Assembly (NCBI GenBank): GCA_009694725.1
Contig: SICV01000005.1
Span: forward strand, 1 to 60,485
Length of the DNA stretch: 60,485 bases
Direction of reading: 5' to 3'
Origin: Candidatus Pacearchaeota archaeon
GTDB taxonomy: Archaea > Nanobdellota > Nanobdellia > Pacearchaeales > GW2011-AR1
The position numbers and the translations under genes were made by a program. This document shows, piece by piece, positions 15,113 to 24,504 of this stretch (the first letter of the stretch is position 1; the number at the start of each line of letters is the position of its first letter). A model generated the notes under the pieces. That model saw only the letters and a program-made list of their open reading frames with translations, was not told the DNA's origin and made no database searches.

Positions 15113-16297
15113 TTACAAACTAACCAATTTAACAGCGTTACCTTCAATACTACCGAAGGTTGTAGCACCGCAGAATTGTACACCGAATTCATCACACGTC
15201 TTAATCATTGCACTGGTAGCTTGACCATCAACCACAATCGCAAAGACAGGTTGCTTGCTATAGGCAATGGCCTTCGCAACTTCACGAGCGCCCACTTGCT
15301 TGATAACGGAACCAGTGCCATCTAATAAGACAGCAGACTTGGAATCGCGGATCTTTTCAAAGGCAGCACGAACAGCTTGTTTTCCTTCAACCGTTGGTTC
15401 TGGTCGTGCAACAGGTGCAGGAGCAGAAACAGATTCAGCAGCAGATTCTTGATGACCGTTAAATCGACCAAACTTGCGATCAAGCGCAAGATATTCCCCA
15501 ACAGTCATTCTCCGGCGCAATGCAAGCAAGATTTCCTTACCTTGTAATTCTTCCACTTCTTTACCATCAGGAGCAACGGAAACGAATGCAATTTTTGCAT
15601 TATTAATAACGTTCTGAGCAATCAATTTCCCGCCCCGATCTCCATCAACGAACAGGGTAATTTCCTTAGTCATACCTAAGCGTGCAATTTCGGCAGGTAA
15701 TTTGGTACCGTTCATACCAATCACATTATTGATACGATTTTTCAATAAATTAACCACATCAGCACGACCTTCACACACAATAATTTCATTCCCACTCAAA
15801 TCACCAGCAGGTAATTTTTCTTCACCATATTCTTGAATCTTAGCAACGCGATTTTCTTCTTTCAACGTCTTACTCATTTCTCCAATTTCTTCACCCGAAC
15901 CATCAAGTCCTTCTAGTAATTTCTTTGCACGTGCAATAATAAAATCACGCTTAGCTCCTCGAACATCTTCAATCTTATTAACCACAATCTGAGCTTCAGT
16001 AGGACCAATACGGTCAATCGTTTCCAACGCAGCAGCAATAATAGTCGTTTCAGATTTATCAAGTGCACTTGGTACTTGTAAACTACCCACACTTTTTCCA
16101 TCTACAATCTCTAAATCAACTTCAATACGTCCAATTTTACCTTCTTTCTGTAAATCGCGCATTTCAAGAGCTTCACCCAATAATCCTTCCGTTTGACCAA
16201 AAATAGCTCCAATGACATCAGGCTTTTCAAGAGGCCCTGCTGCGGTGAACGCTGCATGGATCATGTATTTAATGGATACCGGACTGACTTTTGCCAT
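15113..16297 (-). CDS. dnaG: Archaeal DnaG primase-like protein
   Basis: I start at Met17 of the track ORF (MAKVSPVSIKYMIHAAF), which matches where archaeal DnaG proteins begin. The TOPRIM domain is clear in the middle: EIIVCEGRADVVNLLK with the catalytic Glu, then LFVDGDRGGKL with the metal-binding DxD. Archaeal DnaG associates with the exosome and can prime in vitro; which role dominates here is unknown. A variable, Ala/Glu/Pro-rich linker (SAAESVSAPAPVARPEP) precedes a C-terminal region. The promoter (TTTAAATA near 16477) lies at the end of the upstream gene and implies a ~150-base structured leader, unusual for this genome. Confidence 0.9.
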   Translation of the reverse strand: MAKVSPVSIKYMIHAAFTAAGPLEKPDVIGAIFGQTEGLLGEALEMRDLQKEGKIGRIEVDLEIVDGKSVGSLQVPSALDKSETTIIAAALETIDRIGPTEAQIVVNKIEDVRGAKRDFIIARAKKLLEGLDGSGEEIGEMSKTLKEENRVAKIQEYGEEKLPAGDLSGNEIIVCEGRADVVNLLKNRINNVIGMNGTKLPAEIARLGMTKEITLFVDGDRGGKLIAQNVINNAKIAFVSVAPDGKEVEELQGKEILLALRRRMTVGEYLALDRKFGRFNGHQESAAESVSAPAPVARPEPTVEGKQAVRAAFEKIRDSKSAVLLDGTGSVIKQVGAREVAKAIAYSKQPVFAIVVDGQATSAMIKTCDEFGVQFCGATTFGSIEGNAVKLVSL

Positions 16298-16367
16298 AGT
16301 GTGTAATAACGACCTATCCAAGGTCCCGTCGTAGAGGGAGAACAAACAATAAACTGTCTACCGAATG

Positions 16368-16436
16368 CCTAAAAAGGCCCTGAGTCACGAAAGCACAGAG
16401 TGCTTAGGATGACCGAAGAACCGTAAGGTTCTCAGG
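16368..16436 (-). other. Structured 5' leader of dnaG (three-way-junction-like)
   Basis: CCTGAG (16379-16384) pairs with CTCAGG (16431-16436), enclosing two perfect hairpins: AAGCAC-AGA-GTGCTT (16391-16405) and AGAACC-GTAA-GGTTCT (16417-16432, sharing two bases with the outer stem). GCC-TAAAAA-GGC (16368-16379) flanks it. The only good TATA box points on the minus strand into dnaG. The GTAA loop is a GNRA tetraloop only if the plus strand is transcribed, so orientation is open. It could be a regulatory leader or a separate small RNA. Confidence 0.45.
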
Positions 16437-16473
16437 TGTGAATGTGAGTTCTTACTACACTATCCCCAAATGC

Positions 16474-17385
16474 TTATTTAAACCTTTTCTTTTGCTCATA
16501 ATAGGAAGAAGGGACTGAAAGGTCTTGTAAGAGCGGTTCTTGTGCAATCGCTTCATGCACCCCTTGTAAAAGACGTAATTCGAGCGGACGTGCAATCCGA
16601 CTTGCTTTCGTCAAATTAAGACTATTGTCCATAAACTTTCGTTTAGAATCATTGATATGGTACTCACTTCCTTTAAATTCTCCTCGTAACAAACGAGGCA
16701 GGTCATGGACATACGCGTCCTGTTCTGCAACAAAGTAGAAAAAAGTAGGGTGGATTGACCGTTCATTGAGACCAGCAAGGATTTCCTGCGGAGAAAGGGT
16801 AAAGGTGCCACGGGCATGTTGGGTGCAATGATGCCCTTCATGCGCAATAAGCACATGGCGTAAATCTTCAGCAGTCATATACGCGAAAGAAGGATCTTCA
16901 AAAGGCTTTCTGCCTACTAAGATGGGGACAGATTCTCCGTTGCCCATCCTATTGAGAACATTCGGTGTTTTCATATCATAATCTCCCCCCTTGGAAGCAT
17001 CTACTTTCTGAACAAAATCCGTCGCTCCAACGCGGACATAATAGTCTTGCATAACATTTCCATCATGATCATACACTACACCTGAACAATGGGGAATCTG
17101 ATTCGTGCCAAGGATTTGGTTGATAAACTGCTGACGCAATGTAGGATGACGACGAGCGTCGTCATAGGTAATAGTTCCCTGACGAAGGCCGGCAACATGG
17201 TGCTCTGCATACAAACGAGCAACTTCATGAATCCCTCGCTTTGCTACAGGAAGGAGCAACAATCCAGCAGCAATGCCTGCCACTCCATACGCAACCATTC
17301 GGCGCACTTTCTTCCGAGAAGCATCTGCAACTACTTGTGCACATTGCTCACGTTGTACCCTTCCGGGAGATTTAAATCGACCCAT
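16474..17385 (-). CDS. Membrane-anchored putative zinc metallopeptidase-like protein
   Basis: After a basic N-terminus comes one membrane helix (MVAYGVAGIAAGLLLLPVA, ~30-48) and a ~250-residue domain. HEGHH near residue 182 (LIAHEGHHCTQHA) resembles the gluzincin HExxH motif but has Gly where the second variable residue lies. A further Glu follows in VAEQDAYVHD. This suggests a metal-binding site, perhaps a protease. TATA (CTTTAAAAGG, minus) lies ~25 bases before ATG 17385. The dnaG promoter sits at its 3' end. No named family was recognised. Confidence 0.55.
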   Translation of the reverse strand: MGRFKSPGRVQREQCAQVVADASRKKVRRMVAYGVAGIAAGLLLLPVAKRGIHEVARLYAEHHVAGLRQGTITYDDARRHPTLRQQFINQILGTNQIPHCSGVVYDHDGNVMQDYYVRVGATDFVQKVDASKGGDYDMKTPNVLNRMGNGESVPILVGRKPFEDPSFAYMTAEDLRHVLIAHEGHHCTQHARGTFTLSPQEILAGLNERSIHPTFFYFVAEQDAYVHDLPRLLRGEFKGSEYHINDSKRKFMDNSLNLTKASRIARPLELRLLQGVHEAIAQEPLLQDLSVPSSYYEQKKRFK

Positions 17386-17538
17386 ACAAAAACCGAAGAA
17401 AGTACCCTTTTAAAGCTTTAGAAAAAGAAATGAGGAAACAAATCACCAGGCGGAAGGCGCTATATAAAGATTGCGCGTCCTAAAAAGAAGCATTTTCTCG
17501 TCTGTAAGGTTTATATATCTGGGGAATAAGCAAAGAAG

Positions 17539-17652
17539 ATGGTGAAAAAAGAGGGCGCTGAAGTGGTCGTGTCTCCCAACATGATTACCGAAGAACCTGA
17601 AGATTTCGAAGAGGAGATTTTTGATGATCTCGATTCGTTATCTGACGAATAA
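17539..17652 (+). CDS. Very acidic 37-aa protein
   Basis: This gene is missing from the ORF track. GGTTTATATATC (~17507-17518) lies ~25 bases before ATG 17539, a good leaderless promoter, and a T-run (TATTTTTGTTTTTTT) follows the stop. The protein is basic for four residues and then strongly acidic (EEPEDFEEEIFDDLDSLSDE). Such tails mimic DNA or bind basic proteins, or they may contact ribosomes or RNA polymerase. Having both a promoter and a terminator argues for a real transcript. Confidence 0.55.
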   Translation: MVKKEGAEVVVSPNMITEEPEDFEEEIFDDLDSLSDE

Positions 17653-17741
17653 TATTTTTGTTTTTTTAATATGCGCGGTGTAGGGCAGCATTCTTTTTTC
17701 TACAACAATCCTTAAATACTGACCAATAACCTTCTCTTTCT

Positions 17742-18308
17742 ATGGAACAAAGAGGGGTAGGTGAAGTAACAAAAGCAGATATTCAAGCAAAGCTTGCAAC
17801 GGTCGGAGATTATGTTAAAATGGATTTCTTACAACAATGCCTCAAAAAAATGCTGGACTTCGATACCCGCAAATACGTTCTTCTCACGCTTGCAACTATC
17901 TATGAACAACGTCATATGTATCTTGAAGCAGGAAAATTAATACGCAATGCAGCCGAAATTAACACGACATTTGAAGGAAAGATGCAAGACTTCCTGAAAT
18001 CAGCAGAATTGTTAGTTCGAGGGGGCGCATTTGATGAAGCGCGTGTTTCATTCATAAAAGCAATGGGGTCAGCAAATGAACGTCAAAAACCGGCACTCCG
18101 TGACACCTTCAAAAAAGCACACTTCACCACCGCAGAAGAATTCCTCAAAAAAGACAAACGCAAACATGCGTTAGAATCATATGAATCAGTACTTGCACTT
18201 GAATTCATCACACCAGAAGAAAAACGTAAAGCTCAAATTGCAATTCTCCCGCTCTACGAAAAACTCGGTAAAATTAAAGAGTTTATGAATTTAAAGAAGC
18301 AGTTGTAA
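17742..18308 (+). CDS. Helical-repeat (TPR-like) protein
   Basis: The 188 residues are almost entirely helical, with TPR-like pairs: YVLLTLATIYEQRHMYLEAG, FLKSAELLVRGGAFDEARVS and EFLKKDKRKHALESYESVL. The A/G/Y spacing fits about four repeats. It is probably a cytoplasmic scaffold. TATA-like CTTAAATACTG lies ~25 bases before ATG. It converges on pheA. Confidence 0.65.
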   Translation: MEQRGVGEVTKADIQAKLATVGDYVKMDFLQQCLKKMLDFDTRKYVLLTLATIYEQRHMYLEAGKLIRNAAEINTTFEGKMQDFLKSAELLVRGGAFDEARVSFIKAMGSANERQKPALRDTFKKAHFTTAEEFLKKDKRKHALESYESVLALEFITPEEKRKAQIAILPLYEKLGKIKEFMNLKKQL

Positions 18309-18319
18309 CGTAGCTCTAC

Positions 18320-19192
18320 TCAAGATAATCCTTCTTTCCATTTACTATCAAGATAGGTCCCCAAAATTTTAAATCCACGAGTAAATTGTTTTTGATGTTG
18401 GGGGCCAAAGAGAACCTGCATATCCTTGTAAGCGGCAGTAAAGCAAGGGTTTTTAGCATGCGTCTCAAGTTCAATAAGAAAACGATATGCCGTATTTCCT
18501 TGAGGGCGAGATTGAATATACACTTTATTGATTCCTCTTTTTCTTAAAGGCATTAAAACAAAGTCATCAAGCGCACCAGGAAAGTCAGGAAGCCCACTAA
18601 TGGAGAGGAGCGTTTTGTAACGCAGAGATTCAGTACTAAATACTTCACAGGGGGTTATGCTTAAGACACCAAATCGTGTCCGATTACCAGGCACAAGGTT
18701 ATCGACTAATACTGCAAGGCCTTCTTTGTGTAATGCAGGCACATTTGCAATTGCTGCAGCATTACGCAAGCGTTGATTCTGAATAGTTCCTGCAGCACCG
18801 GCGGTGCTCCCTGTTTCAACAATATCATAGTTCTCAGATAATAACGTATCGAGTGCCTCAGCACATTGCGCAAGTGCTTGAGGATGAGAATAGAGTGTGC
18901 GAACCTGAGCGAGAGTTGTTTCTTGTAGTGCACCTAATGCGTGTACAATGGGCATCCAAGCTTCACCGATCAGATGGGTATGATCCATCCGTGCCAGAGG
19001 ATCAAGCATTTGAAAGACAGGGCCTTCTTTGATATTTTCAAAGGGCACGACTGCGCGGTCAACTATCCCTTTCTCTACAGCACGTACAACACGCCCTACA
19101 GGAGAAAATGATACTAATTCTTCATGAGGGAAAAGCCGCTGAGCCATCTGCCAGGTATACGTTCCTTCTGGACCTAAATAGCCAACACGCAT
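18320..19192 (-). CDS. pheA: Prephenate dehydratase
   Basis: It converts prephenate to phenylpyruvate in phenylalanine synthesis. The N-terminal catalytic domain begins RVGYLGPEGTYTWQMA and ends with NRTRFGVLS, the conserved TRF motif. Residues ~200-285 are an ACT domain (LLSISGLPDFPGALDDF, YIQSRPQGNTAYRFLIELE) that in relatives binds phenylalanine for feedback control; the usual ESRP is QSRP here. It is a stand-alone enzyme with no chorismate mutase fusion and no other aromatic gene nearby, which is notable for a small-genome archaeon. Confidence 0.93.
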   Translation of the reverse strand: MRVGYLGPEGTYTWQMAQRLFPHEELVSFSPVGRVVRAVEKGIVDRAVVPFENIKEGPVFQMLDPLARMDHTHLIGEAWMPIVHALGALQETTLAQVRTLYSHPQALAQCAEALDTLLSENYDIVETGSTAGAAGTIQNQRLRNAAAIANVPALHKEGLAVLVDNLVPGNRTRFGVLSITPCEVFSTESLRYKTLLSISGLPDFPGALDDFVLMPLRKRGINKVYIQSRPQGNTAYRFLIELETHAKNPCFTAAYKDMQVLFGPQHQKQFTRGFKILGTYLDSKWKEGLS

Positions 19193-19234
19193 ATAAAATG
19201 CGTCAAAAACGAATTAATAAAGATACCGTTCATT

Positions 19235-19612
19235 TCATATATGTGTATGCCGGTAATGTACAAGTGCTCGAGATCCTGTACCCACAACCCCGCGTCCAGC
19301 TATGAGTAATGCTCCAGAAAAGAAAGCATCTTCATAACGCCCTTCTAAGGCAAGCTGAGTAGTGACATTACAAAGACCAAGAGAAAGTAATCCGGTTAAT
19401 CCACTAGCTCCAAGGCCGCTCACACAGGTCATCATTTGGTGCAGGGGATGTTCAATACTTGCTTTTCCTTGTTTTCTATCTATCAAAGAGACGAATGAAT
19501 ACACTAAAAGATCTAATGCCGCACGTTTAGCATGAAACGCATAAACTTCAGTACAACCGGGGAGCGCAGGAATGAATAATTCTTTGACAAAAGAACGTAT
19601 AGTTGAATCCAT
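19235..19612 (-). CDS. Small hydrophobic hypothetical protein
   Basis: I prefer Met6 (19612, MDSTIRSFVKELF) because it lies nearer the expected distance from a minus-strand TATA-like TTTTTATAGCG (~19635). The middle and end carry two weakly hydrophobic, Gly-rich segments (GLGASGLTGLLSLGLCNV and FFSGALLIAGRGVVG) that may be membrane helices. No family was recognised. Confidence 0.45.
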   Translation of the reverse strand: MDSTIRSFVKELFIPALPGCTEVYAFHAKRAALDLLVYSFVSLIDRKQGKASIEHPLHQMMTCVSGLGASGLTGLLSLGLCNVTTQLALEGRYEDAFFSGALLIAGRGVVGTGSRALVHYRHTHI

Positions 19613-19662
19613 ACAAAAAGAAGTCAATAAACGCTATAAAAAGATATCGAACTAATAAAAAA

Positions 19663-20946
19663 TTAAACTAATTTCTTAGCAGTTACTTCAATACACACGC
19701 CAGCTGCAACGGTTGATCCAGCATCACGAATTGCAAACCGAGCCATATGGGGATTGACTGATTGTGCTTCCAATACTAAGTTACCAATTGGTTTCAAACG
19801 TACTTTAGCAACATCACCGTTCTTCAAAAAGTCTGGACTCTTTGTAACAACGCCGTCAGGGCCAGTCTTTTCAATCAATTCAATGAATTGGCAGGGCACT
19901 TGTGCAGTGTGAACGTGGAAGACAGGAGTATAACCCTTTGCAATGACTGTAGGGTGTGAAATAACAGCAACTTGAGCAACGAATTCTTCAGCAATGGTCG
20001 CAGGTTTTGCAGCATCACACACAACGTCACCACGAGCAACATCTTTCTTACCCACACCACGAATATTAATACCTACATTGTCACCAGCTTCCCCTTGTGG
20101 CATTTGTTCATGGTGCATTTCAATAGTTCGAACTTCACCTTCAATACCTTTGCCAGATCGACCAGGTAAGATAATAACTTTTTGACCAATCTTCATAATC
20201 CCTGTTTCAATTTTACCAACAGGAACAGTACCAATACCAGTGATTTCATACACGTCTTGAAGAGGCATACGAAGAGGTAATTCAGTTGGTTTATCAGGCT
20301 GCGTAAATAAGTCAAGTTGTTCTTTTACGGTTGGGCCTTTGTACCAGGGCATATTAGCCGATTTATTAACAACGTTATCGCCCTTAAATCCAGAGATAGC
20401 TAAGAAAGTAATACCTTCAGGCTTATATCCTGCTTGCTTCAAGATAGGGGACACTTCAGCAATAACTTTCTTGTAGGCATCTTCCTTGAATTCAACGCGG
20501 TCCATCTTGTTATCATTAACGGCAATCTGAGAAACACCCATTGTTCTCAAAAGCCAGACATGTTCTTTCGTCTGTGGTTGTACGCCATCTATAGCGGATA
20601 ACGTAAGGAATGCAACGTCTGCTTGAGAAGCACCAGTAATCATGTTTTTAACGAAGTCTTTGTGACCAGGAGCGTCAATAATAGTAACTTCAAATTTATT
20701 AGTAATTAATTTCTGATAGGATAAGTCAATAGTAACTCCACGTTCACGTTCTTCTTTGAATTTGTCCATAACGAAGGCGAATTCGAATCCAGCTTTACCG
20801 TGTTTTTGAGCTTCAGCTTTTAACTTCTCCATTTCTTCAGGAGTTACTGCGCCAGAGTCGAACATCAAACGACCGATTGTGGTAGATTTACCATGGTCAA
20901 CGTGACCGACGAATACGACGTTTAATGTTGGTTTTGTTCGTGCCAT
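19663..20946 (-). CDS. tef1a: Translation elongation factor 1-alpha
   Basis: This GTPase brings aminoacyl-tRNA to the ribosome. GHVDHGKST (G1), the DAPGHKD G3 motif and NKMD (G4) are all present, followed by two beta-barrel domains (ITGIGTVPVGKIETG). The 427 residues are normal for the family. It is transcribed alone from CTATTTAAAT (20971-20980), ~25 bases before ATG, and is separated from EF-2 by a NUDIX gene and an orphan gene, whereas many archaea keep the two together. Confidence 0.97.
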   Translation of the reverse strand: MARTKPTLNVVFVGHVDHGKSTTIGRLMFDSGAVTPEEMEKLKAEAQKHGKAGFEFAFVMDKFKEERERGVTIDLSYQKLITNKFEVTIIDAPGHKDFVKNMITGASQADVAFLTLSAIDGVQPQTKEHVWLLRTMGVSQIAVNDNKMDRVEFKEDAYKKVIAEVSPILKQAGYKPEGITFLAISGFKGDNVVNKSANMPWYKGPTVKEQLDLFTQPDKPTELPLRMPLQDVYEITGIGTVPVGKIETGIMKIGQKVIILPGRSGKGIEGEVRTIEMHHEQMPQGEAGDNVGINIRGVGKKDVARGDVVCDAAKPATIAEEFVAQVAVISHPTVIAKGYTPVFHVHTAQVPCQFIELIEKTGPDGVVTKSPDFLKNGDVAKVRLKPIGNLVLEAQSVNPHMARFAIRDAGSTVAAGVCIEVTAKKLV

Positions 20947-20970
20947 TGTAAAAGTGAGCTGTGAAAGTGG

Positions 20971-20981
20971 CTATTTAAATC
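20971..20981 (-). promoter_or_regulatory. TATA box of EF-1A
   Basis: AGATTTAAATAG on the minus strand lies about 25 bases before the EF-1A ATG at 20946 and is preceded by an A-rich BRE-like stretch, giving a leaderless or nearly leaderless mRNA. Confidence 0.6.
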
Positions 20982-21052
20982 TTTTTGTGAGAGAAAAATA
21001 GAACGGTTAGAAATGATATATGTTTATATACTTCCGACGATAAATTAAGTTC

Positions 21053-21805
21053 ATGGGAGTTGTCGACCCAACCTATTTTGATATTCCTTCTCAGAAAGTT
21101 ATTTCACTCAATACGTTTGCTCATGGATTAATAAGTGTAGCTAAACGACGTTTACATATGCGTTGTAATCAAGGATACAATCCTGGTGCAGAAAGTATTG
21201 GTGAAGCTTCACAAGCTATTCGACAGTCTGATCACGATCGAAGAAACATCGGTGAAGTAAAAGACACAGATGAACAACAACACGATCTGCTTCAAATGCG
21301 GAATGCCCAGGACAATGAAGCAAAGTTTGAAGACGATGTGTTAATATATTTAGTATTACAAACACGAGATCAATTTACCGCAAGAGTTTCTCCACATTTC
21401 CCCCTTCCTGAACAAGGAACCTATGCTCGAGCACACTGGTTTAGTCACGCAGCAGATACAGAAATATTTGGTATGGCATTCGGTGCTCGTCCTATCACTG
21501 ATGAATGTCAAGAGCGAGCACGCGATTGGTATGGGGATGCTGCATTATTAGAAGATGAAATCTATGGGCGGGGAAATGCACAGGGACAAGTGCATCACAA
21601 AATGCACGATCGTTTTGAACGATATTTCGGAGTAACCTGTGAAGCAGCAGAAGTCGCTATGCAGGGAACTTCAAGAACGCCCCCCCATAAAGAGTTGTTC
21701 ATTATTCGGAATATTCGAATGGATCGGCTTTTAGAAGCATTATCTCTCGCAAAAACCCGTACAGAAAAAGAAGCAATTATTGCACAACTGAAAGAGTTAC
21801 ACTAA
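21053..21805 (+). CDS. Hypothetical protein, 250 aa
   Basis: No family was recognised. It is soluble and helical, rich in Gln, Arg, Asp and His. The stretch AHWFSHAADTEIFGMAFGAR and the His-containing VHHKMHDRFERYFG could form a site but match no known motif. TATA (GTTTATATACTT, ~21024) lies ~25 bases before ATG. It converges on the NUDIX gene with a 3-base gap. Confidence 0.6.
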   Translation: MGVVDPTYFDIPSQKVISLNTFAHGLISVAKRRLHMRCNQGYNPGAESIGEASQAIRQSDHDRRNIGEVKDTDEQQHDLLQMRNAQDNEAKFEDDVLIYLVLQTRDQFTARVSPHFPLPEQGTYARAHWFSHAADTEIFGMAFGARPITDECQERARDWYGDAALLEDEIYGRGNAQGQVHHKMHDRFERYFGVTCEAAEVAMQGTSRTPPHKELFIIRNIRMDRLLEALSLAKTRTEKEAIIAQLKELH

Positions 21806-21808
21806 AAA

Positions 21809-22240
21809 TCATGCTCGTGAAGGAACAATACGATCAAACAATGAAAAAAGAAAAGGTCTATGACGAAGGGCAAGCGATAATCGTTTCAATTGTGTACGAG
21901 TTACCCAGGCATACTCCGAAGATTCATCATTAATAATGACCTCACTTCCTCGATAGGTTTGTACCTGATAATAGAATGCAATGACATGACGTGGCTGGGA
22001 GGGAGTAGGGAGATATTCATGCATAGCAAGATGAGTAATCTCACGAGGGCGCAATCCTGTTTCTTCCCACGTTTCCCGTCGAATAGCACGCTCTAACGAT
22101 TCGCCAAAATCAACTTTTCCTCCAGGAAATGTCCAGGCGTTCGGATACTGTTTATGGAGTGCTCGTTTCAGAAATAATAACTGATCGTCTTTAACAAGCA
22201 CTCCTCGCACCACGACAAGCGGACCTTGCTTTTGTTTCAT
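21809..22240 (-). CDS. NUDIX hydrolase
   Basis: The Nudix box GGKVDFGESLERAIRRETWE-ETG (residues ~41-63) is complete, with all catalytic Glu residues. It should hydrolyse a nucleoside diphosphate linked to some group; an 8-oxo-dGTP/ADP-ribose-type housekeeping role is usual. The 143-residue length is standard. The minus-strand promoter (ACATATATC) lies ~25-30 bases upstream. The exact substrate cannot be read from the sequence. Confidence 0.92.
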   Translation of the reverse strand: MKQKQGPLVVVRGVLVKDDQLLFLKRALHKQYPNAWTFPGGKVDFGESLERAIRRETWEETGLRPREITHLAMHEYLPTPSQPRHVIAFYYQVQTYRGSEVIINDESSEYAWVTRTQLKRLSLALRHRPFLFSLFDRIVPSRA

Positions 22241-22305
22241 ATACTCTACTTCTTAAGAAAGAGGTAATAAAGATATATGTAAAATAAAGAACAGAATCAG
22301 TACTC

Positions 22306-24495
22306 TTACTGATTTTCAGCAAGACCCTTTCGCGTACGGATACCGCGAATAACGCCTTGTTGTAATTCACCAGGCATTTTCTGGAATTCTTGATCAAGTA
22401 ACGAAGAGATACCCCTGCCTTCTGTTGCAGAACGAAGATCTGAACTCCATCCAATCATTGAAGCTACGGGGATTTTTGCTTTAATCTGCGTATCAATGCC
22501 CTCTTGTGTGACATCCAATAAGACGCCACGTTTTCCACCAATGAGTGTAGTAACGACACCCATAAAGTCAACCGGTACTTCAACAACATGTGTCTGAATA
22601 GGTTCAAGCAATACTGCTCCGCCCTTTTTCATACATTCAAACATGCCCTGACGTACCGCTGGATAAATTTGGGCAGGTCCCCGATGCATATGGTCCACGT
22701 GTAACTTTGCATCATGGAGAATAATCTTTGATTTCATCATTGGTTCTTTTGCAAGCGGACCACCATCAATCACTAACTTCCACCCATCAATAATCGATTC
22801 AATAACTTCCGGCAACAAGACCAGACCGCGAGTGCGTTCCTCAAAGACATTCCCTTTGTAAATTTCTTGGTACTGACGAGCTTCATCATTACTCACACCA
22901 AGGGCAGATAATCGCTTCCATAAATCTTCAGCTTTCTTCTTAACACGACCTTCTTGCAATTCACCACGTTCAATTGCACTATAAATGGTATCTTCCAAAG
23001 GTTCCATACTGAAGAAAAAGACGTTATGTCCGTTCGGAGTACGAGATTCAATTTCAGGAGAGGCCTTTCCAATACTTTCTCGATACACTACAATAGGTGA
23101 ACCCATCTTCACATCCAGTCCTTTTTCAGTCTTAATTCTTCCCTCAATAATTTCTAAGTGGAGTTCGCCCATACCAGACATTAAGTTTTCACCCGTTTCT
23201 TCATTAATCTCAATTTTCAAGCTTGGATCCTCTTTACCCACTTTACGCAAGACATCAATAAGTTTAGGTAAATCTTGAGATTTCAACACTTCAATAGACT
23301 TGGTAATAACGGGTTGGAAGATATGTTTAATTTCCTCAAAGGGGGTCTGAGGGTTGACAGTAATCGTATCACCAACATCACAATTCAAACCAACTAAGGC
23401 AAGAACATTACCGGCAGGTACTTGATCGAGTTGTTCTGGCTTGATACCATTATAGACTAATACCTGTTGTAAACGATATTTTTTCTTGGCATTATTCGCC
23501 CAGACTTCCATGCCATTCTTAATCGTTCCCGAATACAATCGTCCTGCCGCAACTTCTTTACCTGAACGTCGATCAATCGCAATATTGGTAATCACGAAGG
23601 CAACTTCCGCATTCCGATCACAGGTCAATAATCCCTTTGCAAAGGTAGACTCCATGTCTCCTCGCCAGATACGAGAAATACGATATTTTTGTGCTTCTAC
23701 CGGGTTTGGTAAGTGTTTGATAGCCATATCCAAGACAACTTCATGTAACGCGGCATTAGCCCAGACCCAGTCTTTTCGAGCAACTTCATCCAGTTCATAG
23801 ATGCGATAAATATCTTTGAACGTAATATTTTTCTTCTTCATAAAAGGTAAACTCATTGCCCAATTTTCTCGAGCAGATCCAAATGCAACACTCCCATCCA
23901 TAACGTTCACTTGCCACTTTTCCTTATATTCAGGTTCAGCAATCTGCATAATCAAATGGTTGAAGGACGTAATTAATTTCATAAACCGTTCTTGCATTTG
24001 TTCAGGAGTTAATTGTAATTCTTTGATTAAACGGTCAACTTTGTTAATAAACAAAACGGGCTTGACACGTTCACGGAGCGCTTGTTTCAAAACCGTTTCA
24101 GTTTGGGGCATGATCCCTTCAACGGCGCAAATCAACACAAACGTACCGTCAATCGCACGCATTGCACGCGTCACGTTTCCACCAAAATCAACGTGTCCAG
24201 GGGTATCAATTAAATTAATCAAATAATCTTTCCCATCATAGGTGTGACCCATACTCACGTTTGCGGCATCAACCGTCATTAAACGTTCTTGTTCATCTGC
24301 ATGTTGCCAGGTCGTCATACCATCTTCCAAATCTCCCGCATTCTTACTTGCCATCATACCAGCAGCAGCAAGGAGATTATCAGTAAAGGCGGTCTTTCCA
24401 TGGTGAATGTGAGCAGACGTTGCAACATTACGAATATCTACTTGACTATTCGTGAGTCGATCAATTTTTGCTAAACTTGTTTCTTTTTCTACCAT
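22306..24495 (-). CDS. fusA: Translation elongation factor 2
   Basis: This ribosomal translocase has 729 residues with five domains. The G1 motif is AHIHHGKTA (His where most archaea have Asp), then DTPGHVDF and NKVD. The C-terminal domain keeps the His of HMHRGPAQ, the position converted to diphthamide in archaea and eukaryotes. It lies 9 bases after rps7 and is the third gene of the rps12-rps7-fusA operon. The HHGKTA variant keeps the essential GKT and I take it as lineage-specific. Confidence 0.97.
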   Translation of the reverse strand: MVEKETSLAKIDRLTNSQVDIRNVATSAHIHHGKTAFTDNLLAAAGMMASKNAGDLEDGMTTWQHADEQERLMTVDAANVSMGHTYDGKDYLINLIDTPGHVDFGGNVTRAMRAIDGTFVLICAVEGIMPQTETVLKQALRERVKPVLFINKVDRLIKELQLTPEQMQERFMKLITSFNHLIMQIAEPEYKEKWQVNVMDGSVAFGSARENWAMSLPFMKKKNITFKDIYRIYELDEVARKDWVWANAALHEVVLDMAIKHLPNPVEAQKYRISRIWRGDMESTFAKGLLTCDRNAEVAFVITNIAIDRRSGKEVAAGRLYSGTIKNGMEVWANNAKKKYRLQQVLVYNGIKPEQLDQVPAGNVLALVGLNCDVGDTITVNPQTPFEEIKHIFQPVITKSIEVLKSQDLPKLIDVLRKVGKEDPSLKIEINEETGENLMSGMGELHLEIIEGRIKTEKGLDVKMGSPIVVYRESIGKASPEIESRTPNGHNVFFFSMEPLEDTIYSAIERGELQEGRVKKKAEDLWKRLSALGVSNDEARQYQEIYKGNVFEERTRGLVLLPEVIESIIDGWKLVIDGGPLAKEPMMKSKIILHDAKLHVDHMHRGPAQIYPAVRQGMFECMKKGGAVLLEPIQTHVVEVPVDFMGVVTTLIGGKRGVLLDVTQEGIDTQIKAKIPVASMIGWSSDLRSATEGRGISSLLDQEFQKMPGELQQGVIRGIRTRKGLAENQ

Positions 24496-24504
24496 GGTAA
24501 ATTA

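Noticed and set aside
16298-16473. Known riboswitch, SRP RNA or C/D box RNA in the dnaG leader
   Set aside because: I looked for C (RTGATGA) and D (CTGA) boxes in the right order, for SRP helix 8 and for TPP or fluoride signatures, and none fits.
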